Origin: Astropecten irregularis
Lineage: Eukaryota > Echinodermata > Asteroidea > Paxillosida > Astropectinidae
Reading direction: 5' to 3'
Length of the DNA stretch: 64,000 nucleotides
NCBI GenBank assembly: GCA_963971285.1
Contig: OZ020252.1
Location: forward strand, 13,925,662-13,989,661
A program made the translations under genes and the position numbers. The notes under the pieces were generated by a model. That model saw only the letters and a program-made list of their open reading frames with translations. It was not told the DNA's origin and ran no database searches. Each line of letters begins with the position of its first letter. The first letter of the stretch is position 1. Positions 11,071-22,088 of this stretch are shown in pieces.

Positions 11071-14000
11071 TCACGACTGTTCCTCTTGGACCGGAGACTC
11101 CCCGCACTCAAATCGTGCAAAGTCAATAATCTCCAGATTCTCCTGCCGGACCAGATCGCCAACCGTCATGGTCGGATCTAGGAGGTACTCCTGACGAAGC
11201 ATCTCCGTTTCCACCTCAGTGGCTTCGTCCTCGGAGGGCTGAGCATCCTGCCCGAGATCCTGGTCCTTGGTAGACTCTGCTGCTTCTATGGCAAGAATAA
11301 CCAAATGTAAAATGTGTCAGGAAGATTTTAAAAGACAAAAATATGTGGATATACACATATAATACACGATCCAGTAGGCCACGCCCACCATAGCAACATC
11401 CAAGCAACAATGCACATGCGCACAACTTGCCACGATCTCCCACACACAAAGTGTTGCACACTCTCAACCACCGAAAGCATCTCTCTCCATTGGACTTTGG
11501 TTTTGGAAAAGGTCAAAAATGCACATTTCCTCTCAGCCAGGGCATGGAGAGTCAGAATTATGAGGAACATATAAACACCGCTTGACCATGGGTTAAGAAA
11601 AAATCCGAGTTTGTAAAAGAATTGACTTGTACAATTTTGTAACAAATTTGTGGTAAAGAATACAAAATTTAAAACATTTTGTTGGACAAAATGGCGGCAA
11701 TTTGTCGGACATTAAATAACATGTTGTGATTGGTCTATTTGTCAAGGGGCGTGGCCTACTGGATTGGTGTATTCACTGAGAATAACCTCTAATCCAAAGA
11801 GACTACCCGGTACCTAGTACCTACCCTGGGCCACAGGAGGATGTTCTCCTACACTAAGAGGACTCATCCCAACAATGTGCTGGCAAAGTCGACGTCCGAT
11901 GTCCGCAGCACGGAATTCGGATGACGTATCCCCCGTCCTCTTGAAAGCAACGAGGATTTGTGCTGTGCCTGCAGGACAGAGTGCACATACGTCTCTGTAA
12001 AACAAAAAGAAATTAAACAAACACATAACTTCAAGTACAACAAATATTGAAACCGTTTTCATGCAGTGGCACAACTAAGGTCAAATTCCTGAGAAGACAC
12101 ATGGGAATGAACCAATTGTTTCAAAGGGGGTCACTAGTGAGACAAGTGAGTATTTCTAATTGAGAATTCTAATGGATGAACCCACAGAGACACAAATATG
12201 AGTTGTGCTCCCCCACTTTGCTGTAGTATACATTCAGCACAGACACATTTATGAGATGGAAAGTAGTCAATGCTCAAGCAGAACAGCACACTTGATCCCG
12301 TTATATTTCTGGATAGCTTATTTTATGCTAAAGTCGATGCTACCAGATACACTTCTTTTATAGCAACTTCACCATAAATATCATTTGAACTCCAAACTGG
12401 TTATTTTGCCTATTCTCAATGAGTGGGGATTTGCTTGCCTAATCATAATGATTTTGGGCATTCAGTTTTATTTGAAAATTTGCCTTCCAAAATGACAACA
12501 TTATGGAGGCAATATATGAGTCTGTCTATACACCGATCTGATGGCGCGACCATGGAGGTAGGAAACACCCGCCATCACTCCAGTGTCCCGCCTGCCTTTT
12601 GTCCGGCAACAAAAGAATTTACGTCCCCCGCACTCTATAATTGCAGGGTGTATGTCCCCTAATGCTGTCCGATCGGTCTTTACTTATTTCAACAGTCAAT
12701 AAGAGTGCATCAGTACAAAATGGCACCCTGGCATGCCTCATTATATGGGATACTCTGTGATACTTACCTATAAAATGGTCACTAGGAGCCACCATACAAA
12801 GTGATCTACTTAGTGTCATGTTCTCTCCCAGTTTGCCGATTGTCATTGCTGTGAGATCCTGTAGACTCTTTTCATCCTTGACGCTGAACTGTTTCATTTC
12901 ATCACCAGAGTACAAAATCTGTTCAAGCAAGAGGGCAACAATTCTTATCTGATTAACAACAGTGCTGTTCAGTATGTGAATTAACGTTTGTCATATAAAT
13001 GAGTCAATAACATGTTAAAAATGGCTCGTACTGTAATCCGAACAAGTCTTTGAATAATAACTCCGCTGGTGTTCTTCAGGCTACATGCACTACAACTCCG
13101 GCTAGGTACAGTATGTGGCGCGCAATTTATTCCTGAAAGGAACAAGAACTTAGACGAATATTTGGCATGGACAACATGTCCTGGATTTCCCCTGGTCTAT
13201 TGTTTATGATTAGCCTTAAAGCTTCCCAGATTTCAATAAATTTTTTTGGATATTCTATGGCTTACAATTTCTATATTTGTGAGGATCCCATGGTGGTTGT
13301 TAAGGTGGCGTTCCACTGGAATTGTATAAGCTTAATTCTTCTTCGTTGGATACTACGGTAACTTCTAAGTACACCAATGGTCGATTTCACCAAACTCATC
13401 GTAACTTTCTATCAATCGTAGGACTTATGAAGCATTGCAACATAGGAAACGATGGGTTTCCCCCTTCATAACTCGAGTTACCATCGATCGTAGGGCTTTG
13501 TGGAATTGACCCCAGGAAGGTTAAACCATTATTTATCACACAATTTAAACCTATTGCTTATAAGAAATAGCTGTATGTAGTACCTTAGTAACCCTCTTGA
13601 TGCCTTGTAACTCGTTGTTGCTCAATTGTCGCAGTGTGGCTGATGCTGCCTGGCCAACAAATCCCTGAAACTCATTATTCTTGGCAACAAAATCCGTCTC
13701 GCAGTTGACTTCAACCATGGTGGCGCTGTTGCCGTCCCGCATGACACCAATGAGTCCTTGGGCTGTGGTGCGTCCTTTCAGCTTGGTAGCCTTGCTCCAT
13801 CCTTCCTTCTGGGCTTGCTCCTTGAGCCAGGCCTCAGCCTAAACAGACCCCGGTAGACAAAAACTTAAACATGTGTAACACTCACACTTTGACCCAGATG
13901 CAACAAAAGTCCTTGGATTTTGGTAAGCAATTTTCCGTGCAGCGCTGGATTTGGGCTTTAGCGATCATCGCAAAACATTTGTGAAATTGGCTCAAGTATG

Positions 14001-15039
14001 CCAACCAAAACTCCTTGTGAATGTTACGCTCAGCAAACAAAGGCCAAATACAAGTCAAAAGCAGTAAACATCACATGAAAATTTGGTTTGTAATCCTGTT
14101 TGTTCAAGGAAGACTTTTCATGCTTAAGCAAATTGTGTGATTAAGCAACTCTATGAAATTGGCCCCTGCACTGTTTCGACTACAATGTAGGTTTTACCTG
14201 ATTCAGATCATTGCCAAATTTGTCCAGGGCCTTGCGGCAGTTGGCAAAACTAAAACCTGTCTTCTTCCTCAGCTGCTGTAGATTCTTTTTTGAGCTGGAG
14301 AGAACCACCTCTGTGCTGGATATGTATCTGCAGAGGGCTGTGACTGCTAACCCTGTGAATGTTCAATACCAGACAAACATTGTTGGGATGAAGACGGGTG
14401 AAGTCAATGAATCTTTGGTCTATTGCTGAAAATGAAATGTTAACTCAGTCAAATACAGAAACATATATAAAAATTATGAGTATATTGGGGGCAACGCTTC
14501 ATGTGTCAGAAGTCTAGGCATACGACAGGCGATCACTTCATTGGTTTCCTGCTCATCCCTTATGCAAGAACAGTCTAAATGGGGACCAGTTTTGTATGTC
14601 ACAATATTCACATGCGCCTGTTGAGGTTGGGTGCCCTGAAATGAGATGCACGAAGCGCTGCTTCGCTGGTACTCGTAATTTTTCAATATGACAACGTCCA
14701 CTGTAGGCATATCAATTCCACATTCCACAACCTGGGATTTTTACAGTGAAATGCACGGGAAGTTGTACGGTTTTGGAAAACTATAAGGGGCTGTTGATGT
14801 TGTGAAAAATCAAAGTCTGAGGAATACAAAAGTGTAAGTGAAAATGTCCAGTCTGCTTTATTTGAGAAGATATTCAAATCGAAAGTGTGTGACAATTCTG
14901 CTCTTTGGATCTCATTTAAGTCATGCCTTGAAGTAGGGCTGTGAATGGCGACCATAGAGAGACAGCTTTTAAAAGAGAGCCATCTACAGCCGGCCCTGTG
15001 TGTGGGGTTAAGTTTCAGTAGCTGAGCAAGGTCCGACAT
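11071..15039 (-). CDS. TSFM: Elongation factor Ts, mitochondrial
   Basis: EF-Ts is the guanine-nucleotide exchange factor for mitochondrial EF-Tu. Exons right to left: 14927-15039 (tentative), 14198-14327, 13584-13838, 12768-12918, 11825-11968, 11071-11285. Together they give 335 aa, near the usual length for animal TSFM. Exon 2 carries the N-terminal EF-Ts motif [16 protein letters not shown], exon 3 the hallmark [11 protein letters not shown], exon 5 [17 protein letters not shown], and exon 6 the C-terminal [13 protein letters not shown] and FARFECGE. Exons 2-6 are firm. Exon 1, with a basic, possibly presequence-like N-terminus, only fits in phase if a GC donor at 14926 is used. Exon 5 stays in frame only with the acceptor before 11968; an alternative acceptor before 11994 would add TYVHSVLQ, which resembles the family, but shifts the frame. 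The gene lies between the two ZP copies on the same strand and is not itself duplicated in the window. Confidence 0.88.
11361..11773. mobile_element. MITE-5 in the last TSFM intron
   Basis: The ends are inverted: left AATACACGATCCAGTAGGCC then ACGCCC; right GGGCGTGGCCTACTGGATTG then GTGTATT. About 23 of 26 bases pair. No coding potential. Confidence 0.65.
13379..13513. repeat. MITE-4 copy in TSFM intron 3
   Basis: Begins GGTCGATTTCACCAAACTC and ends AATTGACCCC, with an internal inverted pairing around CGATCGTAGG. It lies upstream of the 13584-13838 exon's donor, in the following intron. Confidence 0.65.
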
Positions 15040-15178
15040 ACGCGACAATCCGGTAAGGCGGTAGGCATTTTTATTGGTAACGTTAGAGAGAATCCAGCAC
15101 CACTAGTAAGTAGACCCGCTGACCATGCGGCCGTAGGGCATTCCGTTTTATTAAATCTTACCTGGCCTGAACATTTTT

Positions 15179-17177
15179 GCAATTTCCTATCAAATTATTC
15201 GCTGTAGTTTTATTCCGGGTCCACACGAGTCGTAACAAAGGCGAATTATAGGACACTTGTGTGCCAAATTTTCGAGAAATTCACTGCATTGATTTGCACA
15301 CCATACATGCACGTCGTCAGTACACCTGCCAAAGTTACGTATACATTTACCGTAATAACGCCTGGGTACTATGCTCATCTTACATTTTCCCCCTTTAACA
15401 GTCGAATGAGGGCGCACTGTCAACAAGAAGTCTCATGAATTCGCTGCGCTGTACTAAGAAGTGAAAAATATGAGTTGGATAAGGAATTATTTCTCACCTG
15501 AAAACCCTACTAGATGAAACTTTGCAGTATGCACTCGATTAGATTAAATGATATTCTAATTCAATGACTTATCTCGCTTTTTATCGCTTATTTTTATTTG
15601 AAATAAAAAGTTATAGCTTGAAAAACTACTGGAAGCCTATAAATAATTGGCTAAGTTATGGAATTAATTCTCCAGGGCATTGGAACAGGAACGTATCCCC
15701 AAAACATTGTTCAATTACTGGGTGATACCCCATCAAGGCTTAGGCTGAGTCCACCCACATTTTGTATTCATATAACAAAGTAAAAACACTTTTGTGAACT
15801 AGCTCTTGAATATTGGAACTTGAAAAATAAATTTGTGGAACTTAGAGGGAGGGCTTAATTTTTGAGGCAAATAAAACGGTAATGCAACATTTCATGGCAC
15901 AGACGGACCGCAATTAGCTGAAAATAGTCTGATTTTGTCTCTGATGTTCATGCGCGACTCTTGGTTGGGTAATATCGGGGTGTTTTGAATTTGGCAGCAA
16001 TCGGGCAAGATTTTTTTTCAACTTCGTTCACTTTTCAAAATGATGGACGAACATTGTAACGAAGTATTGCTAGTTAACAAATCATGATATCTGAACTACA
16101 TGCCTGACAAATGGACTATGTGGCTCAGAAACGATCTCTTGATTGAAATGATTGAAATGCGTGGACTCGCTTCCTCAAACGGCCAGGCACAGCGATCACA
16201 CTGGACAGGACGAACAAAGTGTATGGAGAAACAACCCTATTACATTGTATACGTATAATGTCTGACTGACTGATGTCTGTTGTTTTGCCTCGACAATCAA
16301 AGCTCATTAACACATCAATTTTTCTCCTAAGAAATTAATTACCGGTAAGCAAGGTTTAGGATGTTATTACACCTGATCATGAAATACGACTTTGGTCACG
16401 ACTTTGCCAAAACACCATCTGGCATGTTGCGCAGAGCTTTCATCAACAGGTATAGTCTTCTGACATGGTTTGATGAATGAAAATAATCGAGTTTGACTGG
16501 AAAAAAAAACCATGATGACTGCAATTAGTGAAAGTGTTTAATTATGAAATACCACGTATAACAACAACAGCGAAACATGAGGGGTCCGTGAAATGGTTTC
16601 TGCATCATCAAACCATCTGTTCAACTTGGCTCAGGTAGGTCTGATAGAATATCGTGTGACATCATGAAGCCTTCGAAACACTGATTTCTGACAAACTGTT
16701 AATGAGAACAGTCTGCCCTTTTAAGGCTGATAGAACTTTCAGGAAACATTAAAAACGTGTGCTCAGTGCTGAAACATATCAGAAATGTAGTGGAAACAAA
16801 CTACATGTGGTGCATGGTGGAACACAAAAAGCTCACAACTGCTCACCGCGTGCATAAAAAGTTGGAAAAAGGAAGTTTTATGACTGCTTCGAAAATAGAG
16901 GAGTCCTTGGTCGGTCGGAAACAATTTTCAGAATATTACTGATCTGAATAAATCTACATTTCAGCTTAACGAATCAAATCACTGAATCAAATGAACAAAA
17001 CTCGCTTAAAAGTGAAGCCACGACAAAGGGACAAAGCAATCGAAATATTATTGATGAATGCACTGAGATGTCAAAACATGAATGCCACACAGGTCACGTA
17101 AAAGAAGGGTCGTTTTCCAAAAAAACTGTTTTTCTTGTTTGCCTCCGGCGATATCAAATAAGAAATTTCCTAATTTC
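15179..17177. repeat. Tandem ~2 kb unit 1
   Basis: Starts GCAATTTCCTATCAAATTAT, and the next unit begins with the same bases at 17178. Its right half (about 16041-16950) is homologous to the 5' flank of the ZP genes. A 62-aa Cys-rich minus frame (from an ATG near 15380 down to about 15190) is present in both units but is not recognised. Confidence 0.8.
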
Positions 17178-17455
17178 GCAATTTCCTATCAAATTATTCA
17201 CTGTAGTTTTATTCCAGGTCCACACGAGTCGTAACAAAGGCGAATTGTAGGACACTTGTGTGCTAAATTTTCGAGAAATTCACTGCATTGATTTGCACAC
17301 CATACATGCACGTCGTCAGTACACCTGCCAAAGTTACGTATACATTTACCGTAATAACGCCTGGGTACTATACACATCTTCAACAAGGGACATTTCCCCC
17401 CTTTAACAGTCGAATGAGGGCGAACTGTCAACAAGAAGTCTCATGAATTCGCTGC

Positions 17456-18667
17456 CGGTGTAGAGGTTATTTCTGTCCCCCCTCAAAACGAGTCCGCGCG
17501 GACACATTTACGCCGTTGTGGCCATATACAGCTGTCCGCGGGGACACGTTCACATGGATGAATCTGCCCCCCTCAGATTATATCTGTCTCCCTCTAAAGG
17601 ATAATTGTGTCCCCCGGTTAGATTGGTCCCCCACCTCGTGATACGTAACCAGTCTACCACCCAGACTATACGTTAGTGCATTTTACATTGTTTTAGGGCA
17701 GGGTGCGTAGAAGGATGAATTTTGATCACGTCAAAGTCATCTTGGTTTTAGGATGTCGTCATCACTTGATAAATTATCTGAGGCTGTCGTCATCTTGATT
17801 TTAAGAAGTCAAAATCCCGTGATAAATGGTCTCATGATGTGCAACAAAAAGCACAGAAAATACGCAGTTTGTGCCCCCCATAAAAGGATGCAAACAAAGG
17901 GCTCAGCATAATTGCCACCGGAATAAAGTTGTTCTTTAAAAGTTCTTTTCATTCCCCTCCTGTTTCCTTCTTTGCTAGCGTTCCACTGACATTATGGTGA
18001 TTTTGTATAAATTGATTGGTATTTTCTGACTGCTTAAAGTTAAACAGCTTAATACAAGCATGGAGGTAGAAATAGGGGCAGAGGAACACCCCTGTTCTTC
18101 TCAGTTGGAATGTAAGTTAGCTGTTTTCACTACTATAAATCATGTCAGTTCCGCTGGTTTCCTTTCTCCCCACACGCCATCCAAGCACCTTTTATGACAA
18201 AACCATGTGGGCTTCGTGATTAAAACGATTGCATGTGAGGATTTTGTTTATGTGCAATCACGTATCGTGTGTAAGAGTATGATGGGCCGTTTGCTACTGT
18301 CTGTACACTGTACATGTGGTAAAGCGTATTATACCATACGTAATGGTTATACGGATACACGCTTTGAGACTAGACAAGACTCAGTCGTTGCCATTATTTT
18401 TCTCACCTTCAAGTGCACCCACGTGAATTTTATTTCAATCAATGGTTAAAAAGCAGTCAAAATGCATATCTAATTATGGTTTAATTCATTTAATAGCACG
18501 GGAATATCACATTATCCATGAACAACCAGGGGGGACACAAATTACATGGAGGGGGACAGGTTAAATTCAGGGGGGACATAATTAACACGGCGGGGGGACA
18601 CTTTTAGCTGGCTGAATCTGTCCGGGGGGACACGTTTTGAGGGGGGACAGATATAACCTTTACACCG
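17456..18667. mobile_element. Non-autonomous DNA transposon with 35 bp TIRs and G-rich subterminal repeats
   Basis: Left TIR 17456-17490 starts CGGTGTAGAGGTTATTTCTG; right TIR 18633-18667 ends AGATATAACCTTTACACCG; only two of 35 positions differ. Just inside both ends the motif GGGGGACA (or its complement) recurs about ten times in total, like subterminal transposase-binding repeats. Comparison with unit 1 (about 15440) shows a clean insertion with a 2-bp GC repeat at most. No transposase frame. Confidence 0.8.
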
Positions 18668-19091
18668 GCGCTGTACTAAGAAGTCGGTGAAAAATATGAG
18701 TTGGATAAGGAATTATTTCTCACCTGAAAACCCTACTAGATGAAACTTTGCAGTATGCACTCGATTAGATTAAATGATATTCTCATTCAATGACTTATCT
18801 CGCTTTTTATCGCTTATTTTTATTTCAAATAAAAAGTTATAGCTTGAAAAACTAGAAGCCTATAAATAATTGGCTAACTTTATGGAATTAATTCTCAAGG
18901 GCATTGGAACAGGAACGTATTCCCAAAACATTGTTCAATTACTGGGTGATACCTCATCAGGCTTAGGCTGAGTCCACCTACATTTTGTATTCATATAACA
19001 AAGTAAAAACACTTTTGTGAACTAGTAGCTCACCTCAATACGTGGGTGGTGGTGTCCTCTTGAATATTAGAAAAAATAAATTTGTGGAAAG

Positions 19092-19296
19092 CAGTGGCGT
19101 CGCCAAGGGGGGGGGGGGGGGGGGGGGCAGGGGGGCACGTGCCCCCCCCTGGAAAACCCTGTGCCCCCCCTCGTGCCCCCCAATTTGAAATTTTGGTTGG
19201 TGAAAAAAAAAATATAGTATATAAAACGTTTGCCCCCCAACAATTGCTAGTGCCCCCCTTGTGCCCCCCAGACTCAAACGTCTGGTGACGCCATAG
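19092..19296. mobile_element. hAT-like MITE with 8-bp target duplication
   Basis: Flanked by GTGGAAAG at 19084-19091 and 19297-19304. Ends are CAGTGGCGTCGCCA and TGGTGACGCCATAG (inverted, 11 of 14 pairing). The centre is poly-G/poly-C rich. Unit 1 at about 15835 shows the empty site. Eight-bp duplications and CAGTGGCG ends fit the hAT superfamily. Confidence 0.85.
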
Positions 19297-20427
19297 GTGG
19301 AAAGAGGGAGGGCTTAATTTTTGAGGGAAATAAAATGGTAATGCAACATTTCATGGCACAGACGGACCAATTAGCTGAATATAGTCTGGTTTTGTCTCTG
19401 ATGTTCATGCGCGACTCTCGGTTGGGTAATATCGGGGTGTTTTGAATTTGGCAGCAATCGGGCAAGATTTCTTTTCAACTTCGTTCACTTTTCAAAATGA
19501 TGGACGAACATTGTAACGAAGTATTGCTAGTTAACAAATCATGATATCTGAACTACATGCCTGACAAATGGACTATGTGGCTCAGAAACGATCTCTTGAT
19601 TGAAATGATTGAAATGCGTGGACTCGCTTCCTCAAACGGCCAGGCACAGCGATCATACTGGACAGGACGAACAAAGTGTATGGAGAAACAACCCTATTAC
19701 ATTGTATACGTATAATGTCTGACGACTGATGTCTGTTGTTATGCCTCGACAATCAAAGCTCATTAACACATCAATTTTTCTCCTAAGAAATTAATTACCG
19801 GTAGGCAAGGTTTAGGATGTTATTACACCTGATCATGAAATACGACTTTGGTCACGACTTTGCCAAAACACCATCTGGCATGTTGCGCAGAGCTTTCATC
19901 AACAGGTATAGTCTTCTGTCATGGTTCGATGAATGAAAATAATCGAGTTTGACTTGAAAAAAACGACGATGACTGCAATTAGTGAAAGTGTTTGATTATG
20001 AGATACCATGTATAACAACAACAGCGAAACATGAGCGGTCCGTGGAATGGTTTCTGCATCATCAAGCCATCTGTTCAACTTGGCTCAGGTAGGTCTGATA
20101 GAATATCGTGTGACATCATCAAGACTTCGAAACACTGATTTTTGACAAACTGTTTATGAGAACAGTCTGCCCAGGCCATTTAAGGCTGACAGAACTTTCA
20201 GGAAACATTAAAAACGTGTGCTCAGTGCTGAAACATATCAGAAATGTAGTGGAAACAAACTACATGTGGTGCATGGTGGAACACAAAAAGCTCATGCACA
20301 ACTGCTCACCGCGTGCATAAAAAGTTGGAAAAAGGAAGTTCTATGACTGCTTCGAAAATAGAGGAGTCCTTGGTCGGTAGGAAACAATTTCCAGAATATT
20401 ACTGATCTGAATAAATCTACAGTTCAG

Positions 20428-20577
20428 TTTATTCTGATATTTTTGACTGTATTTATGTGAATCTTCTTGATGTCCATGTTTACTTATTTCTTTCTTCTCT
20501 TTCTTACAAGCGCTTAGAGACATGTTTGATTGTGATTTGCGCTATATAAAAGTGGTTTATTATTATTATTATTATTA
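20428..20577 (+). mobile_element. SINE/LINE 3' tail ending in (ATT)n
   Basis: AAGCGCTTAGAGACATG, then TTTGCGCTATATAAAAG and an ATT repeat. This is the common 3' end of animal tRNA-SINEs and their partner LINEs. It is absent from unit 1. Confidence 0.6.
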
Positions 20578-20712
20578 AAACACGCTTAAAAGTGAAGCGG
20601 CCCTCTACGACAAAGGGACAAAGCAATTATAATTATTACAAAGGTCACGTAAAAGAAGGGTCGTTTAAAAAAAAAACTGTTTTTCATGTTTGCCTCTTCG
20701 ATATTAAATAAA

Positions 20713-22088
20713 TTTATTGATTTCAATTCATGCAGAAGAAACAGCTTGGAACAAATGACATTTAAAATATATTCATCGATTGATTTTTATATAATATTAA
20801 ATCAAAATTTAGAGAGCGATTTAAATTTTGGAGAGAAATAATATTTCAGGCCTCAATATTTTTAAGGTTTCATATTTTAAATCTCTCTACTTTTTTTTTC
20901 AAAATAAAAATTTATAAACTTAGTATAATAAGCTAACCTGGTACTGGATACAAGGATTAACCTACATATTGGGGCCTTTGTTTTCAAGTTGTTAACTAGT
21001 TCCATGAAAATGAAATCACACCAGGGGCTGACTGCTTAAGCACAAGGTTTGCTTAAGCATGAGAAGTCTTCATTGATCAAACAGGATAAAACCAAATTTT
21101 CACGTGATGTTTACTGCTTTTGACTTGTATCCGGCCATTGTTTGCTGAGCTGAGCATAACATTCACAAAGAGTTTTGGGTGATTATATTTACAAAGGTTT
21201 TTGGTGCTTTTTAAGTACATTTTGGTGCTTAAGCAGCTCTATGAAATTGGATCCATCCAGGTGTAGACCCAGTGGAGTGTTGGGTGGGTGAACCTAGCCC
21301 CCTATACCCCAGTCCATCCTCACTACCTCTCAGTTTTGTCCCACAGTGAACACTATGTTTTAATACAAACTCACACAATGGGCAACCTCCATTTTGTTCT
21401 TCTTTTGTTTGGAATTACACTTTATGGCAACAGCTCATTATTAAAAATGTGGTCGCCAAGTGAAAACATATTTCAGTTGCGAGGAAATGTTAATACAAAC
21501 TCACACAATGGGCGATCTCCCATTTGTTCTTCCTTTGTTTGGTCTTCTCATTATTAAAAATTCATGGACAAAGATACTAGACTTATACACAAACAACAAT
21601 TACCAGCTGTGATATTCATTATTTTAGGTGTAACCCAAACCATAATCAATTGATAAGATTAGTATAAACTCTCATGCAAAAAAATTTAAACACAAGTAAA
21701 AACACCGCAGGAACATGTGAGATCCACAAAATGAATATAATGATAGTGGTTAAGAATTTCAATGTGACACATTGAACCAAGGATTGTGCATAACTCAATG
21801 ATCAGTTAACACCACCATTTGTTTATGTAATCACAACAGTTTTAGTAGTAAAGGAACTTTGACATTAAATTGATTTCATGCAGAAACAATGAATTTAAAT
21901 GGCGTAACCGTCCCTGCACTCTGACAACTCTTGTGCAAGTTACCAATTAACACTGTACTGTGGGAAAAAGGTGAATTTTGCTTTTAAATAAAATGAAACC
22001 AAATACGTGTTAAATTTTTAAACCAGAGCAAAATAAGAAACAAAGGTGGACATTGTTTATCATTTCCGGATACTTTGATAGCTTCTCT
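20713..22088. other. Intergenic region 3' of ZP copy B
   Basis: Contains a local ~125 bp tandem duplication (see 21357-21560). No other exon or RNA gene was recognised. If copy B has a membrane-anchor exon beyond the stop at 22089, it would be here, but I see none. Confidence 0.45.
21357..21560. repeat. Local tandem duplication
   Basis: TTAATACAAACTCACACAAT followed by GGGC and TTTGTTCTTC occurs at about 21358 and again at about 21488, with CTCATTATTAAAAAT closing both. Confidence 0.7.

Larger units (their letters stand above)
17178..20712. repeat. Tandem ~2 kb unit 2, enlarged by three insertions
   Basis: Direct copy of 15179-17177, interrupted by a 1,212 bp inverted-repeat transposon (17456-18667), a 205 bp hAT-like element (19092-19296) and a retroelement tail (about 20428-20577). 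Unit 1 supplies the empty site for each. Confidence 0.8.

Noticed and set aside
12423-12662. 79-codon plus frame in TSFM intron 4
   Set aside because: No splice context or recognisable motif, antisense to an intron.
19035-19288. Pro-rich/Gly-rich frames on both strands
   Set aside because: Caused by the poly-G/poly-C core of the hAT-like MITE.
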